Positions 9,256 through 20,263 of a DNA stretch of 64,000 bases are shown in pieces. How positions within the stretch are numbered: the first letter of the stretch is position 1; each line of letters begins with the position of its first letter. The notes under the pieces are model-generated. The model worked only from the letters and a program-made list of their open reading frames with translations. It did not search any database and was not told the DNA's origin. This stretch comes from Roseitranquillus sp963709765 (GTDB taxonomy: Bacteria > Pseudomonadota > Alphaproteobacteria > Rhodobacterales > Rhodobacteraceae), in assembly GCA_963709765.1 (NCBI GenBank), contig CAVPXL010000005.1, positions 471,574 to 535,573 of the forward strand, in the 5' to 3' direction. Made by a program: the position numbers and the translations under genes.

Positions 9256-9643
9256 ATGGGCTCCGGCTTGGGGTTTGCCGCCAGTATGGCCAAGTCGAGC
9301 AGGATGGGAAATGCCCGGTTCAAGGGAAACTTCGCATCCCCTGTGCCAGCCGCGTGACCTGCTGCGGACCTTCAACCCCAGGCTGTTCGATCCGCAGCCG
9401 CCCGGACGCCCGCGCGACAGAACGTGCCCTCGATCATGGCCTCCTCCCGCCGGAGCTCGGTCCCTGAAGATTGCATGGGCCCCGCCACCGGAGGCCGCCC
9501 TGCCGCGAACGGCGTTCGCCCCGCACCATGTCCGCGAGTGGTCCGACTTCGCCGCAAATGCCGGGCAATCGGGCGAAGAGCATGGCTCCCGCGCGCCGGA
9601 GACGTTACCACGAGGAAAACGGACGCTACGGAAAGAGGGCATC
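9256..9643. other. 388-base divergent intergenic region
   Basis: Separates the cupin gene (minus) from maeB (plus). Short overlapping ORFs on both strands look like ordinary high-GC noise with no signal peptide or motif. A purine-rich stretch (GAAAGAGGG) ends 4 bases before the maeB GTG and is the likely ribosome site. No RNA gene or clear operator was seen. Confidence 0.5.
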
Positions 9644-11920
9644 GTGAGCGACAAGAGCGATACGCTGCGGCAGGCCGCGCTCCACTACCACGAATATCCC
9701 CGGCCCGGAAAACTCGAGATCCGCGCCACCAAGCCGCTCGCCAACGGCCGCGATCTGGCGCGCGCCTATTCTCCCGGCGTGGCCGAGGCCTGCACCGAGA
9801 TCGGTACGGATCCCGCCAACGCGGCCCGCTACACCGCGCGCGGCAACCTGGTCGCCGTCGTCACCAACGGAACCGCCGTTCTGGGGCTCGGCAATATCGG
9901 CGCGCTGGCGTCCAAGCCGGTGATGGAGGGCAAGGCGGTCCTCTTCAAGAAGTTCGCCAACATCGACTGCTTCGACATCGAGTTGAACGAGAGCGACCCC
10001 GAGCGCCTCGCCGACATCGTCTGCGCACTGGAACCGACCTTCGGCGCGATCAACCTCGAGGACATCAAGGCGCCCGACTGTTTCACCGTGGAACGGATCT
10101 GCCGCGAGCGCATGAACATCCCGGTCTTCCACGACGACCAGCACGGCACCGCCATCGTGGTCGGCGCCGCTGCCACCAATGCCCTGCGCGTCGCCAGGAA
10201 GGCGTTCGACGAGATCAAGGTCGTCTCGACGGGCGGCGGCGCGGCCGGCATCGCCTGTCTCGACATGCTGCTCAAACTCGGGGTGAAGCGCGAGAACGTC
10301 TGGCTGGTCGACCTGCACGGCCTCGTCCACGAGGGGCGCGAGACCGATATGAACCCCCAGAAGGCCGCCTACGCGCAGCCGGGCGACGCGCGCGGTCTGG
10401 CCGACGTGATCGAGGGCGCGGACCTGTTCCTTGGCCTGTCAGGCCCCGACGTGCTGAAGCCCGGGATGGTGGCGAAGATGGCGTCGCGACCGATCATCTT
10501 CGCGCTCGCCAACCCCAACCCCGAGATCATGCCGGACGCCGCCCGCGAAGTCGCGCCAGACGCCATCATCGCCACCGGCCGGTCGGACTATCCCAACCAG
10601 GTCAACAACGTCCTCTGTTTTCCGTTCATCTTCCGCGGCGCGCTCGACGTGGGCGCCACCACGATCAACGACCAGATGGAACTCGCCTGCATCGAGGGCA
10701 TCGCGGCGCTGGCCCGCGCCGCCAGCAGCGCCGAGGCCGCCGCCGCCTATCAGGGCGAGCAGATGACCTTCGGCGCGGATTACCTCATCCCGAAGCCGTT
10801 CGATCCGCGGCTGATGGGCGTCGTCGCCTCGGCGGTCGCGCGCGCGGCGATGGAGACCGGAGTCGCCGCGAGGCCGCTCGAGGATCTCGACGCCTACAAG
10901 CGGAAACTCGACGGGTCGGTATTCCGCTCCGCGCTGATCATGCGTCCGGTCTTCGAGGCCGCGGCCACCGTCACCCGGCGGATCGTCTTCGCCGAGGGCG
11001 AGGACGAGCGTGTGCTGCGCGCCGCGCACGCGATGCTGGAAGAGATGACCGACAGGCCGATCCTGATCGGACGGCCCGACGTGATCGAGATGCGGGCCGA
11101 GCGCGCGGGCCTGACCATCCGGCCCGGCACCGATTTCGAACTGGTGAACCCCGAGAACGACCCGCGCTACCGCGACTACTGGACCACCTATCACGAGGTC
11201 ATGGCGCGGCGCGGCGTGACCCCCGACCTCGCCCGCGCGATCATGCGCACCAATACCACGGCAATCGCCGCCGTCATGGTCCATCGCGGCGAGGCCGACA
11301 GCCTGATCTGCGGCACGTTCGGCCAGTATCTGTGGCACCTGAACTATCTGGCGCAGATGCTGGGCACCCGCGAATTGCACCCCGTCGGCGCTCTGAGCCT
11401 GATGATTCTCGAAGACGGGCCGCTCTTCATCGCCGACACCCATGTCCATCCCGAACCGTCGCCCGAGCAGATGGCCGAGACGGTCATCGCCTCGGCCCGT
11501 CATGTCCGCCGGTTCGGGCTGGAGCCCAAGATCGCGCTCTGCAGTCACAGCCAGTTCGGCAACCTCGACATCGACAGCGGCCGCCGGATGCGCGCGGCGC
11601 TCGCCCTACTCGACAGCGCCCCGCGCGACTTCGCCTACGAGGGCGAGATGCATGCCGACGCGGCGCTGAGCCAGGAATTGCGCGACCGCATCTTCCCCGG
11701 CGCCCGCTTCCAGGGCGCGGCCAACGTGCTGATCTTCGGCAATTCGGACGCGGCCTCGGGCGTGCGCAACATCCTCAAGATGAAGGCCAACGGGCTCGAG
11801 GTCGGTCCGATCCTGATGGGGATGGGCAACCGCGCACATATCGTGACACCTTCGATCACCGCGCGCGGGCTGTTGAACATGAGCGCACTCGCCGGCACGC
11901 CGGTCGCACATTACGGGTGA
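9644..11920 (+). CDS. maeB: NADP-dependent malic enzyme (MaeB type)
   Basis: Oxidative decarboxylation of malate to pyruvate, giving NADPH. The 758-residue protein has the long bacterial layout: an N-terminal malic domain (YSPGVAEAC, NGTAVLGLGNIG, EDIKAPDCF, FHDDQHGTA), an NAD(P)-binding domain (STGGGAAGIACL), and from about residue 430 a phosphotransacetylase-like domain (RIVFAEGEDERVLRAA...) usually regulatory, responding to acetyl-CoA. The GTG start before SDKSDTLRQAALHYH fits the family and has a good ribosome site. With pckA at the far end this supports anaplerotic/gluconeogenic C4-C3 cycling. Confidence 0.95.
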   Translation: MSDKSDTLRQAALHYHEYPRPGKLEIRATKPLANGRDLARAYSPGVAEACTEIGTDPANAARYTARGNLVAVVTNGTAVLGLGNIGALASKPVMEGKAVLFKKFANIDCFDIELNESDPERLADIVCALEPTFGAINLEDIKAPDCFTVERICRERMNIPVFHDDQHGTAIVVGAAATNALRVARKAFDEIKVVSTGGGAAGIACLDMLLKLGVKRENVWLVDLHGLVHEGRETDMNPQKAAYAQPGDARGLADVIEGADLFLGLSGPDVLKPGMVAKMASRPIIFALANPNPEIMPDAAREVAPDAIIATGRSDYPNQVNNVLCFPFIFRGALDVGATTINDQMELACIEGIAALARAASSAEAAAAYQGEQMTFGADYLIPKPFDPRLMGVVASAVARAAMETGVAARPLEDLDAYKRKLDGSVFRSALIMRPVFEAAATVTRRIVFAEGEDERVLRAAHAMLEEMTDRPILIGRPDVIEMRAERAGLTIRPGTDFELVNPENDPRYRDYWTTYHEVMARRGVTPDLARAIMRTNTTAIAAVMVHRGEADSLICGTFGQYLWHLNYLAQMLGTRELHPVGALSLMILEDGPLFIADTHVHPEPSPEQMAETVIASARHVRRFGLEPKIALCSHSQFGNLDIDSGRRMRAALALLDSAPRDFAYEGEMHADAALSQELRDRIFPGARFQGAANVLIFGNSDAASGVRNILKMKANGLEVGPILMGMGNRAHIVTPSITARGLLNMSALAGTPVAHYG

Positions 11921-11939
11921 CGCGCGGGAGCGCGCCGGC

Positions 11940-12209
11940 TCATTTCAACTGGCTGTCCTTGGAGCCGCGCCGGTTGATGCCGCCACGCCGGGCCGGTTGT
12001 GCGTCGTGTCCCTGCTGACACTCGACGCAGAGCTTGACGCCCGGAAGCGCCCGCCTGCGCGCCTCGGGGATCTCCTCGTCGCACTCGGCGCAGTGGGTCC
12101 GGCTCTCGCCGATCGGTTTCCGCCGCGCCTGCATCCGTTTGAGTTCGTCCTCGATCGAGGCGTCGATCTGTTCGTTCACCGCGCCGTCGCGCGCCCAGCC
12201 TCCGGCCAT
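11940..12209 (-). CDS. small DksA/TraR-type C4 zinc-finger protein
   Basis: An 89-residue protein with CAEC (C40, C43) and CVEC (C61, C64), the four-Cys finger of the DksA/TraR superfamily, plus a short charged helix before it. It is shorter than DksA and lacks the long coiled coil with its acidic tip, so direct RNA-polymerase secondary-channel control is uncertain. The C-terminus is basic. It converges on maeB with 19 bases between. ATG before AGGWARDG was preferred over a long upstream extension. Confidence 0.8.
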   Translation of the reverse strand: MAGGWARDGAVNEQIDASIEDELKRMQARRKPIGESRTHCAECDEEIPEARRRALPGVKLCVECQQGHDAQPARRGGINRRGSKDSQLK

Positions 12210-12601
12210 GACCTGTCCTCCGATCCGATTTCCCGAACCTATGACGTCCTTCCGCGGGGTCAAAGGGCCCGGCCCGGGACAATCGGACCTGCGACCCCTC
12301 AACGGGGTGCGCCGCCGCTGGTCAGGCGGCGGCGCGGGGTGCATCATGACGACCTTAGCCGTCCACGTGTCGCCGCACTTCAGCGGCCTGCCTCGCGTCG
12401 CCCTGGAGCGCTCGACCGAAGGCACCAAAGACGCGGGACACGTCTCTGACACGGTAGAAATGCCGTTTTTTGGGCAACACGCAAGCTCAATCGTGGCGCT
12501 CCGCAATTCGTGATTTCGCCCGACGCGTGTGCCGTGAGCGCTACCGCAGTTGCAGGTCCACCGAGCGCACGGCTAGAACGACAAGAGGGGAGGGACACAT
12601 C
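12210..12601. other. 392-base divergent intergenic region with strong hairpin
   Basis: Lies between the zinc-finger gene and the acyl-CoA synthetase. A 10-bp GC-only hairpin (arms 12309-12318 and 12326-12335) has no following T-run on either strand, so it is not a classical terminator. The synthetase promoter is probably in the less GC-rich 12450-12520 part. A ribosome site GGGGAGGGAC precedes the ATG at 12602. No coding sequence is evident. Confidence 0.5.
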
Positions 12602-14503
12602 ATGGGCTATGCCGACACTTACGCACGCTGGAAGGCCGATCCGGAAGGCTTCTGGATGGAAGCGGCGCGCAGCATCGACTGGGACACGCCGCCCTCCCGC
12701 GCGCTCTTCGACGAGGCGGCGCCGTTCTACCAGTGGTATTCGGACGGCCGCCTGAACGCGTGCCACAACGCCGTCGACCGCCATGTGGAGGCCGGGCACG
12801 GCGACCGCGCCGCGATCATCTGGGACAGCCCCGTCACCGACAACGTCGAGACGATCACCTACTCCGAGCTTCGGGACCGGACGGCGCGACTGGCCGGTGC
12901 GCTCGTGCGCAAGGGGATCGGCAAGGGCGACCGGGTCGTCATCTACATGCCGATGGTGCCGGAGGCGGTCGTGGCCATGCTGGCCTGCGCCCGGATCGGG
13001 GCCATCCACTCCGTCGTCTTCGGCGGCTTCGCGGCGAACGAGCTGGCCAAGCGTATCGACGACGCGCGGCCCAGGGCCGTCATCGCCGCCTCCTGCGGGA
13101 TCGAGCCGAACCGCGTCGTGCACTACAAGCCTCTTCTCGACGGCGCTCTCGAGCTCGCCCGGCACAAGCCCGAACTTTGCGTGATCTTCCAGCGCCCGCA
13201 GGAGGTTGCGACCCTGATCGACGGACGAGACCAGGAATGGGAAGCATTCCAGGACGGCGCCGAGCCTGCGCCCTGCGTTCCCGTCGAGGGGGACCACCCG
13301 GCCTACATCCTCTATACCAGCGGCACCACAGGGCAGCCCAAGGGGGTCGTCCGCCCCACGGCCGGTCATCTGGTGGCGCTGGACTGGTCGATGGAGAACA
13401 TCTACGGCGTCGCCCCCGGCGAGGTATTCTGGGCCGCCTCCGACGTGGGCTGGGTCGTCGGACACAGCTACATTGTCTATGCGCCACTCGTGCACGGCTG
13501 CACCACCATCGTCTTCGAGGGAAAGCCGGTCGGCACCCCTGACGCCGGCACCTTCTGGCGGGTGATGCAGGAACATTGCGTCAGCGCCTTCTTCACCGCG
13601 CCGACGGCCTTCCGCGCCATCAAGCGCGAGGACCCGAAGGGCGAACTCGTCGCCAACTACGACCTTTCGAAGCTGCGCACCCTGTTCCTCGCCGGGGAGC
13701 GGGCCGACCCCGACACGGTGGAATGGGCGGGCCGCATCCTGAACGTGCCCGTGATCGACCATTGGTGGCAGACCGAAACCGGCTGGACCATCGCCGGGAA
13801 CCCGATCGGGCTCGATCCGCAGCCGATCAAGATCGGTTCGCCCTCGGTGCCGATGCCGGGCTATGACATCCACGTCCTCGACGAGGGGGGGCATCCGGTC
13901 GAGGCCGGCACGCTCGGCGCCATCGCGATCAGGCTGCCGCTGCCGCCGGGTACGCTGGCCGGTCTCTGGAACGCGCAGGAGCGCTATCGGAAAGCTTATC
14001 TCGACCACTTCCCCGGCTATTACGAGACCGGAGACGCGGGCTTCATCGACGAGGACGGGTATGTCTGGATCATGGCGCGCACCGACGACGTAATCAACGT
14101 CGCCGGTCACCGGCTCTCGACCGGCGCCATGGAAGAGGTACTGGCCGCCCACCCCGACATCGCCGAATGCGCCGTCATCGGCGTCGCGGATCCGCTTAAG
14201 GGACAATTGCCCATGGGTCTCGTCTGCCTCAACAAGGACCACGGACGCGACGAGAGCGAGGTAGCCCGCGAGGCGGTCAAGCTGATCCGCGACAAGATCG
14301 GGCCGGTCGCGGCCTTTCACCTCGTCTCGGTGATCGACCGGCTCCCCAAGACCCGATCCGGCAAGATTCTGCGGGCGACGATGGCGAAGATCGCGGATGG
14401 CGAGGACGTCGCGCCGCCGGCCACGATCGATGATCCGGCCATCATCGACGAGATCCGCGCGGCCATGGCGCCGCTCGGCTACGGCAGCCTCAAAGTACAT
14501 TAG
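12602..14503 (+). CDS. prpE: acetyl/propionyl-CoA synthetase (PrpE-like)
   Basis: AMP-forming ligase activating a short-chain acid to its CoA ester. The 633 residues carry the adenylation core YTSGTTGQPKGVVR, the A5/A8 segments WWQTETGW and YYETGDAGF, and the catalytic Lys in KTRSGKILR (about K588), which is the usual acetylation site. Overall pattern (start MGYADTYARWKADPEGFW, length near 630) matches PrpE-like propionate ligases more than AcsA (about 650), and meaB plus an adenosyltransferase in the window fit propionate use. Acetate as substrate cannot be excluded. Confidence 0.85.
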   Translation: MGYADTYARWKADPEGFWMEAARSIDWDTPPSRALFDEAAPFYQWYSDGRLNACHNAVDRHVEAGHGDRAAIIWDSPVTDNVETITYSELRDRTARLAGALVRKGIGKGDRVVIYMPMVPEAVVAMLACARIGAIHSVVFGGFAANELAKRIDDARPRAVIAASCGIEPNRVVHYKPLLDGALELARHKPELCVIFQRPQEVATLIDGRDQEWEAFQDGAEPAPCVPVEGDHPAYILYTSGTTGQPKGVVRPTAGHLVALDWSMENIYGVAPGEVFWAASDVGWVVGHSYIVYAPLVHGCTTIVFEGKPVGTPDAGTFWRVMQEHCVSAFFTAPTAFRAIKREDPKGELVANYDLSKLRTLFLAGERADPDTVEWAGRILNVPVIDHWWQTETGWTIAGNPIGLDPQPIKIGSPSVPMPGYDIHVLDEGGHPVEAGTLGAIAIRLPLPPGTLAGLWNAQERYRKAYLDHFPGYYETGDAGFIDEDGYVWIMARTDDVINVAGHRLSTGAMEEVLAAHPDIAECAVIGVADPLKGQLPMGLVCLNKDHGRDESEVAREAVKLIRDKIGPVAAFHLVSVIDRLPKTRSGKILRATMAKIADGEDVAPPATIDDPAIIDEIRAAMAPLGYGSLKVH

Positions 14504-14650
14504 ACCTTTCGCAAGCACTTCGTGATCTATTGAACCGGTTGGCGGCGACCCGTGAGCGGCGTATCCTCGGGTCAGGCCGTGTTCTTGTGGCGAGGATGTA
14601 GTGAAAGTTCTGCTCGGCCTTCACCGCGTCCGCAGCGCGGAGTCCAGCTC

Positions 14651-15076
14651 ATGATGATCCACGGACCTGAACGAGGCCGGGGCCCGGAGTTCATTGACGC
14701 AGAGCCGTCCGCCTACGCGACCCGGATGCGGGCCGCCGGGGTGGACCCTGACAAGCTTCGGACGACACTCGGCGCGCTGGACCCTGCCGACCGGCCGACG
14801 CTGTGCCTGCTCATTCGCAATGATTTCGAGACCCTGAGTCGCGACCTCCACCTCGGCCTGCGCCGCTGGGACCGGCGGTGGATGCGCCGGGTCGTGCACC
14901 AGATCGTCTCGCTTTCGGCCACGGTGGGCGCCACCGACCTGCATCAGGCCGCGCTGCGCCTGCAGGCGCGGCTCCACGAGGGGCGCAGCGACGGCCTCGA
15001 CCCGATGGTGCGCGAGGTCGAGCGCAGGGCCACAAAGGTCAGGCTTGCGCTGGCCGAGGTCCCGACCGCGGTTTAG
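14651..15076 (+). CDS. Hpt phosphotransfer protein (LuxU-like)
   Basis: A 141-residue all-helical protein. The segment VVHQIVSLSATVGATDLHQAA follows the Hpt pattern around the phospho-accepting His (H83): H-x4-S-x-x-x-x-GA-x-x-L. A GGAG ribosome site precedes the ATG pair; the longer ORF start is unsupported. It lies 11 bases before a LuxO-like response regulator, so it probably transfers phosphate between an unlinked hybrid kinase and that regulator. The hybrid kinase at 28413-30713 is a speculative candidate donor. Confidence 0.7.
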   Translation: MMIHGPERGRGPEFIDAEPSAYATRMRAAGVDPDKLRTTLGALDPADRPTLCLLIRNDFETLSRDLHLGLRRWDRRWMRRVVHQIVSLSATVGATDLHQAALRLQARLHEGRSDGLDPMVREVERRATKVRLALAEVPTAV

Positions 15077-15087
15077 GGTGGAGCGCC

Positions 15088-16452
<1,365 letters not shown>

Positions 16453-16529
16453 GTCTCACCGCCATCGCCCGACAGGCGGATGGAGGCCGGCCGACGAGCT
16501 GCTCAGCCGCCGCAGCCTGTCATCCGGTA

Positions 16530-17297
16530 TCAGACGAACTGCTCGCGCGTGAGCCGTTCTTCCAGCCCGTGCCCCGGATCGAACAGCAGCCTGTGCGCGA
16601 CCGACGGCTCGCTGCGGATCGCGACCGAGATCACGTCGCGCACCGAGCGGCTGTCGGCGTCGGCCATGACCGGGCGCTTGTCCTGCTCCAGAACATCGAA
16701 CCGCACGTGCGCCGTCTTGGGCAGCAGCGCCCCTCGCCAGCGCCGGGGCCGGAAGGCCGCCATCGCCGTGAGCGCCAGGACCTCGGCATTTATCGGCAGG
16801 ATCGGGCCGTGCGCCGAGTAGTTGTAGGCGGTCGACCCGGCCGGCGTGCAGACCAGCGCCCCGTCGCAGACCAGTTCGTCAAGGCGCACCTTGCCATCGA
16901 CTCTGATCCGGAGCTTGGCCGCCTGCGGACCCTGGCGCAGAAGACTGACCTCGTTGATCGCCAGCGCCTCGATCACACGCCCGTCGGCGCGGGTGGCTTC
17001 CATGGACAGCGGGTTGATGAGTTCCTCCACGGCGGCGGCGAGCCGGCTGCGCAGGTCGTCCTCCCCGAATTCGTTCATCAGGAAGCCGATCGTGCCGCAA
17101 TTCATTCCGTAGACCGGCGCGTCGAGCGCCTGCGTATCGTGCAGCGTGCGCAGCATGAACCCGTCGCCGCCCAGCGCGACGATCACGTCCGCCTCGGCGA
17201 GCGGCGCGTCGCCGTACCGCGCCGTCAGACGCTCGAGCGCCACCACGGCGATCTGGGCCGTGCTCGCGGCGAAGGCGATCCGTCTGACCTGCCTCAC
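16530..17297 (-). CDS. nadK: NAD kinase
   Basis: ATP-dependent phosphorylation of NAD to NADP. From the GTG the protein has 255 residues, the short alphaproteobacterial length. Motifs: GGDG (43-46) for phosphate binding, NCGTIGFL, AINEVSLLR, and the GTPAGSTAYN-type segment CTPAGSTAYNYSAHGP. GTG at 17297 is supported by a GGGGAGGT ribosome site just upstream; the longer ATG form adds an unlikely N-terminus. Divergent from glyA. Confidence 0.93.
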   Translation of the reverse strand: MRQVRRIAFAASTAQIAVVALERLTARYGDAPLAEADVIVALGGDGFMLRTLHDTQALDAPVYGMNCGTIGFLMNEFGEDDLRSRLAAAVEELINPLSMEATRADGRVIEALAINEVSLLRQGPQAAKLRIRVDGKVRLDELVCDGALVCTPAGSTAYNYSAHGPILPINAEVLALTAMAAFRPRRWRGALLPKTAHVRFDVLEQDKRPVMADADSRSVRDVISVAIRSEPSVAHRLLFDPGHGLEERLTREQFV

Positions 17298-17449
17298 GTG
17301 AGACCTCCCCTGCCTCGCGTTCCCATACGCCAAGCTCTCGCCCGCAGACGCGCGAATGACAAGGGCGCCGGCGCCGCGGGAGGCCAACGGCATCTTTCGG
17401 CGCCGCCCGGCATCGGGTATGAGGCCGGTGCCACGCTTGCAGGAGAGAC

Positions 17450-18727
17450 ATGCCCATGAACGCCCCGCACCGCGACGACGGCTTTTTCAGCCAGAGTCTC
17501 TCCGACCGCGACCCGGACCTCTTCGCCGCGATCGAGAACGAACTCGACCGGCAGCGCCACGAGATCGAGCTCATCGCCTCCGAAAACATCGTCAGCCGCG
17601 CCGTGCTCGAGGCTCAGGGCTCGGTCCTGACCAACAAGTACGCCGAGGGCTATCCGGGCCGGCGCTACTACGGCGGCTGCGAATGGGTCGACAAGGCCGA
17701 GACGCTGGCGATCGAACGGGCGAAGGAGCTCTTCGGCTGCGGCTTCGCCAACGTGCAGCCGAACTCGGGCAGTCAGGCCAACCAGGGCGTCTTCACCGCG
17801 CTCCTGCAGCCGGGCGACACGATCCTCGGGATGAGCCTCGACGCGGGCGGGCACCTGACCCACGGCGCGCGGCCGAACCAGTCGGGCAAGTGGTTCAACG
17901 CCATCCAGTACGGCGTGCGCAAGCAGGACAGCGCGATCGATTACGACCAGATGGAAGCGCTGGCGAAGGAGCATCGGCCCAAGCTGATCATCGCCGGCGG
18001 CAGCGCCATACCCCGCGTCATCGACTTCGCCCGGATGCGCCGGATCGCCGACGAAGTGGGCGCCTGGCTCATGGCCGACGTGGCGCATTACGCCGGGCTG
18101 ATCGTGGCGGGCGTGTATCCGTCGCCCTTCCCGCACGCGCATGTGGTGACGACGACCACCCACAAGACGCTGCGCGGCCCGCGCGGCGGCCTGATCCTGT
18201 CCGACGACGAGGCGATCGCGAAGAAGGTCAACTCCGCGATCTTCCCCGGAATCCAGGGCGGCCCCCTGATGCATGTCATCGCCGCCAAGGCCGTGGCCTT
18301 CGGAGAGGCGCTGGATCCGTCGTTCAGAACCTATCAACAGCGTGTCGTGGCCAACGCCCGCGCTCTGGGCGAGGCGCTGATGTCGGGCGGGCTCGACCTC
18401 GTCACCGGCGGCACCGACAGTCATCTCCTGCTGGTCGACCTGCGCCCCAAGTCGCGCAAGGGGAACGAGACCGAGGCCGCGCTGGGCCGTGCCTACATCA
18501 CCTGCAACAAGAACGGCGTGCCCTTCGACCCCGAGAAGCCGACGGTGACCAGCGGCATCCGTCTCGGCAGCCCCGCGGCCACCACCCGGGGTTTCGACGA
18601 AGCCGAGTTTGCCCAGGTCGGGCGCTGGATCGTGGAAATCGTCGACAACCTCGGGGACGACGCGGTCGAGGCGCGGGTGCGCGACGAGGTCGTGGCGCTC
18701 TGCAACAAGTTTCCGATCTACCCGTGA
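17450..18727 (+). CDS. glyA: serine hydroxymethyltransferase
   Basis: PLP enzyme interconverting serine and glycine with tetrahydrofolate, the main source of one-carbon units. 425 residues, full length. EIELIASENIVS and YAEGYPGRRYYGG near the N-terminus, the VAHYAGLI segment, and TTTTHKTLRGPRGG with the PLP-binding Lys at 239 are all present. An overlapping GTGA joins its stop to the next gene. The 152-base upstream gap shows no recognisable riboswitch. Confidence 0.97.
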   Translation: MPMNAPHRDDGFFSQSLSDRDPDLFAAIENELDRQRHEIELIASENIVSRAVLEAQGSVLTNKYAEGYPGRRYYGGCEWVDKAETLAIERAKELFGCGFANVQPNSGSQANQGVFTALLQPGDTILGMSLDAGGHLTHGARPNQSGKWFNAIQYGVRKQDSAIDYDQMEALAKEHRPKLIIAGGSAIPRVIDFARMRRIADEVGAWLMADVAHYAGLIVAGVYPSPFPHAHVVTTTTHKTLRGPRGGLILSDDEAIAKKVNSAIFPGIQGGPLMHVIAAKAVAFGEALDPSFRTYQQRVVANARALGEALMSGGLDLVTGGTDSHLLLVDLRPKSRKGNETEAALGRAYITCNKNGVPFDPEKPTVTSGIRLGSPAATTRGFDEAEFAQVGRWIVEIVDNLGDDAVEARVRDEVVALCNKFPIYP

Positions 18728-19473
18728 GGCTGGCCGAAACGGTTCAGGGGACGGGCGATCCGCTTCTGATCGCGCACGGCCTCTTCGGGTCGGCCCGAAA
18801 TTGGGGCGTGATCGCCAAGCGGCTCGCGGAAGACCGTCGGGTCATTGCCGTGGACATGCGCAATCATGGCGAAAGCGGGTGGGAGGATGATAACTCCTAC
18901 CCCGCCCTCGCCGCGGATCTGGCCGAAGCCATCCGCGCGGCAGGCGGCGCGGCCGATGTCTTGGGCCATTCCATGGGCGGCAAGGCCGCGATGGCGCTGG
19001 CCCTCGCGCATCCCGGGATGGTGCGGCGCCTGATCGTCGCCGACATCGCGCCGGTGGCCTACACCCATAGTCAGTCGCACCTCATCGCGGCCATGCGGCG
19101 CGTGGATCTCTCCGCGCTCACCCGCCGTTCGGAGGCGGACGAGCAATTGAGCGCCGACATCAACGACCCGGGCGTCCGGGCCTTCCTCTTGCAATCGCTC
19201 GATGTGCAGGGCCGCTGCTGGCGGCTCAATCTCGACGTGCTCGACGACCAGATGGACCGGATCACCGGCTGGGCGGAAATCGACGGGCGTTTCGATGGAC
19301 CGGCACTGTTTCTGCACGGGGCGACCTCGGACTATGTCCGATCCGAACACGAAGCCGGAATCCTGAAGCGATTTCCGAAAGCCCGGTTCGAGGCCATCGA
19401 GGGAGCCGGTCACTGGCTTCACGCAGACAAGCCGCGCGAGGTGGAGGCGGCAGTCCGCTCATTCCTTGCCTGA
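18724..19473 (+). CDS. alpha/beta-hydrolase (YbfF-like esterase)
   Basis: A 249-residue hydrolase of the alpha/beta fold. It has an oxyanion segment IAHGLFGSARNWG, the nucleophile elbow GHSMGGKA (Ser nucleophile), a distal acid candidate in FLHGATSDYV and the catalytic His in GAGHWLHADKP. This set resembles the YbfF acyl-CoA/ester hydrolase family. The GTG start overlaps the glyA stop by 4 bases, so translation is coupled. The physiological substrate is unknown. Confidence 0.85.
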   Translation: MRLAETVQGTGDPLLIAHGLFGSARNWGVIAKRLAEDRRVIAVDMRNHGESGWEDDNSYPALAADLAEAIRAAGGAADVLGHSMGGKAAMALALAHPGMVRRLIVADIAPVAYTHSQSHLIAAMRRVDLSALTRRSEADEQLSADINDPGVRAFLLQSLDVQGRCWRLNLDVLDDQMDRITGWAEIDGRFDGPALFLHGATSDYVRSEHEAGILKRFPKARFEAIEGAGHWLHADKPREVEAAVRSFLA

Positions 19474-19534
19474 ACGGAACGACCGGACGGAATTCGCGTT
19501 CCTCTAACTGAAACCACGGGAACGGGAGATCGAA

Positions 19535-19675
19535 ATGATCCGCAAACTGCTTCTGCCGCTGATTGCCATTGCCGCACTTTCCGCGTGCGAGACCGTCGAG
19601 GGCATGGGCCAGGATGTCGAGAACACCGGCGAGGCGATCTCGTCGGAAGCCAACGAGACCCAGGCCGAAATGTAA
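19535..19675 (+). CDS. entericidin A/B-family small lipoprotein
   Basis: A 46-residue lipoprotein: signal peptide MIRKLLLPLIAIAALS, lipobox LSAC with lipidated Cys18, then ETVEGMGQDVENTGEAI typical of entericidins. These are tiny lipoproteins studied in E. coli as a toxin/antidote pair (EcnB/EcnA), though most family members are only known to be envelope-stress induced. Ribosome site GGGAG. A clear intrinsic terminator follows. A paralogue is encoded at 22359-22481. Confidence 0.85.
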   Translation: MIRKLLLPLIAIAALSACETVEGMGQDVENTGEAISSEANETQAEM

Positions 19676-19700
19676 GATCTGTTTCGGCCGGACGTGATCA

Positions 19701-19727
19701 GGCGGCCCCTGCGCGGGCCGCCTTTTT
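19701..19727 (+). terminator. rho-independent terminator of the entericidin gene
   Basis: An 8-bp perfect stem (19701-19708 with 19715-19722, GGCGGCCC/GGGCCGCC), a 6-base loop, then five T residues. It lies 25 bases past the entericidin stop on the same strand. Confidence 0.85.
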
Positions 19728-19764
19728 CATTTGTCGACGCTCCACCGCGACGGCCGGCAAGCGC

Positions 19765-20178
19765 CTAACGAACGACGAAGACCGAGACCGGTGCGTGGGC
19801 CGACACGTGACCCGCGTTTGAGTGGAAGATGTGATCTTTCAGCCCCGGCACATGGCTCGCCATCACCACCAGGTCGGCGCCGGTCTCCTTGATGGCATCG
19901 AGAAGCCGCTCCCCCAGGTCGATGGACGGATCGTGCGACCGCATGGCATGGGACTCGACCGCCGTGCCGGCGTCTCGCCCGCGCTCGGCCGCGAAGGCCT
20001 CGAGCTTCCGGGCATATTCCTCGGGCGTATGCGCGACAGCGCTCGGTTCGGACGTCGTGATCCCTGTATAGATCAGCGTGGCGCCGTCGCCCTTGGCGAT
20101 CTTGGCGGCCGTATCGAGCGCCTTGCCAAGTTTGTCGACATGGGCAAGGTCCACCGGGACCAGGATGCGCGTGTACAT
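19765..20178 (-). CDS. universal stress protein (UspA family)
   Basis: A 137-residue single-domain Usp. The N-terminal strand (ILVPVDLAH), the DLVVMASHVPG segment and the C-terminal SVFVVR strand fit the fold. The G-x2-G-x9-G-(S/T) ATP-binding pattern is imperfect (ASHVPGLKDHIFHSNAGHVSAHAPV), so ATP binding is uncertain. The ATG at 20178 is preceded by GGAGGAG, favouring it over an ATG 12 bases upstream. Monocistronic by appearance. Confidence 0.85.
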   Translation of the reverse strand: MYTRILVPVDLAHVDKLGKALDTAAKIAKGDGATLIYTGITTSEPSAVAHTPEEYARKLEAFAAERGRDAGTAVESHAMRSHDPSIDLGERLLDAIKETGADLVVMASHVPGLKDHIFHSNAGHVSAHAPVSVFVVR

Positions 20179-20263
20179 CGGCTCCTCCATTTGTTGCGCA
20201 ACCGTAACAGGGCCATGGCGGGAGGTGCAATCACTTGGACGCGGCCGGTTCCCGACCCTCGCC

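Noticed and set aside
12309..12335. GC hairpin as a terminator
   Set aside because: No T-run on either strand and not adjacent to a gene end; kept only as a structural note in the gap.
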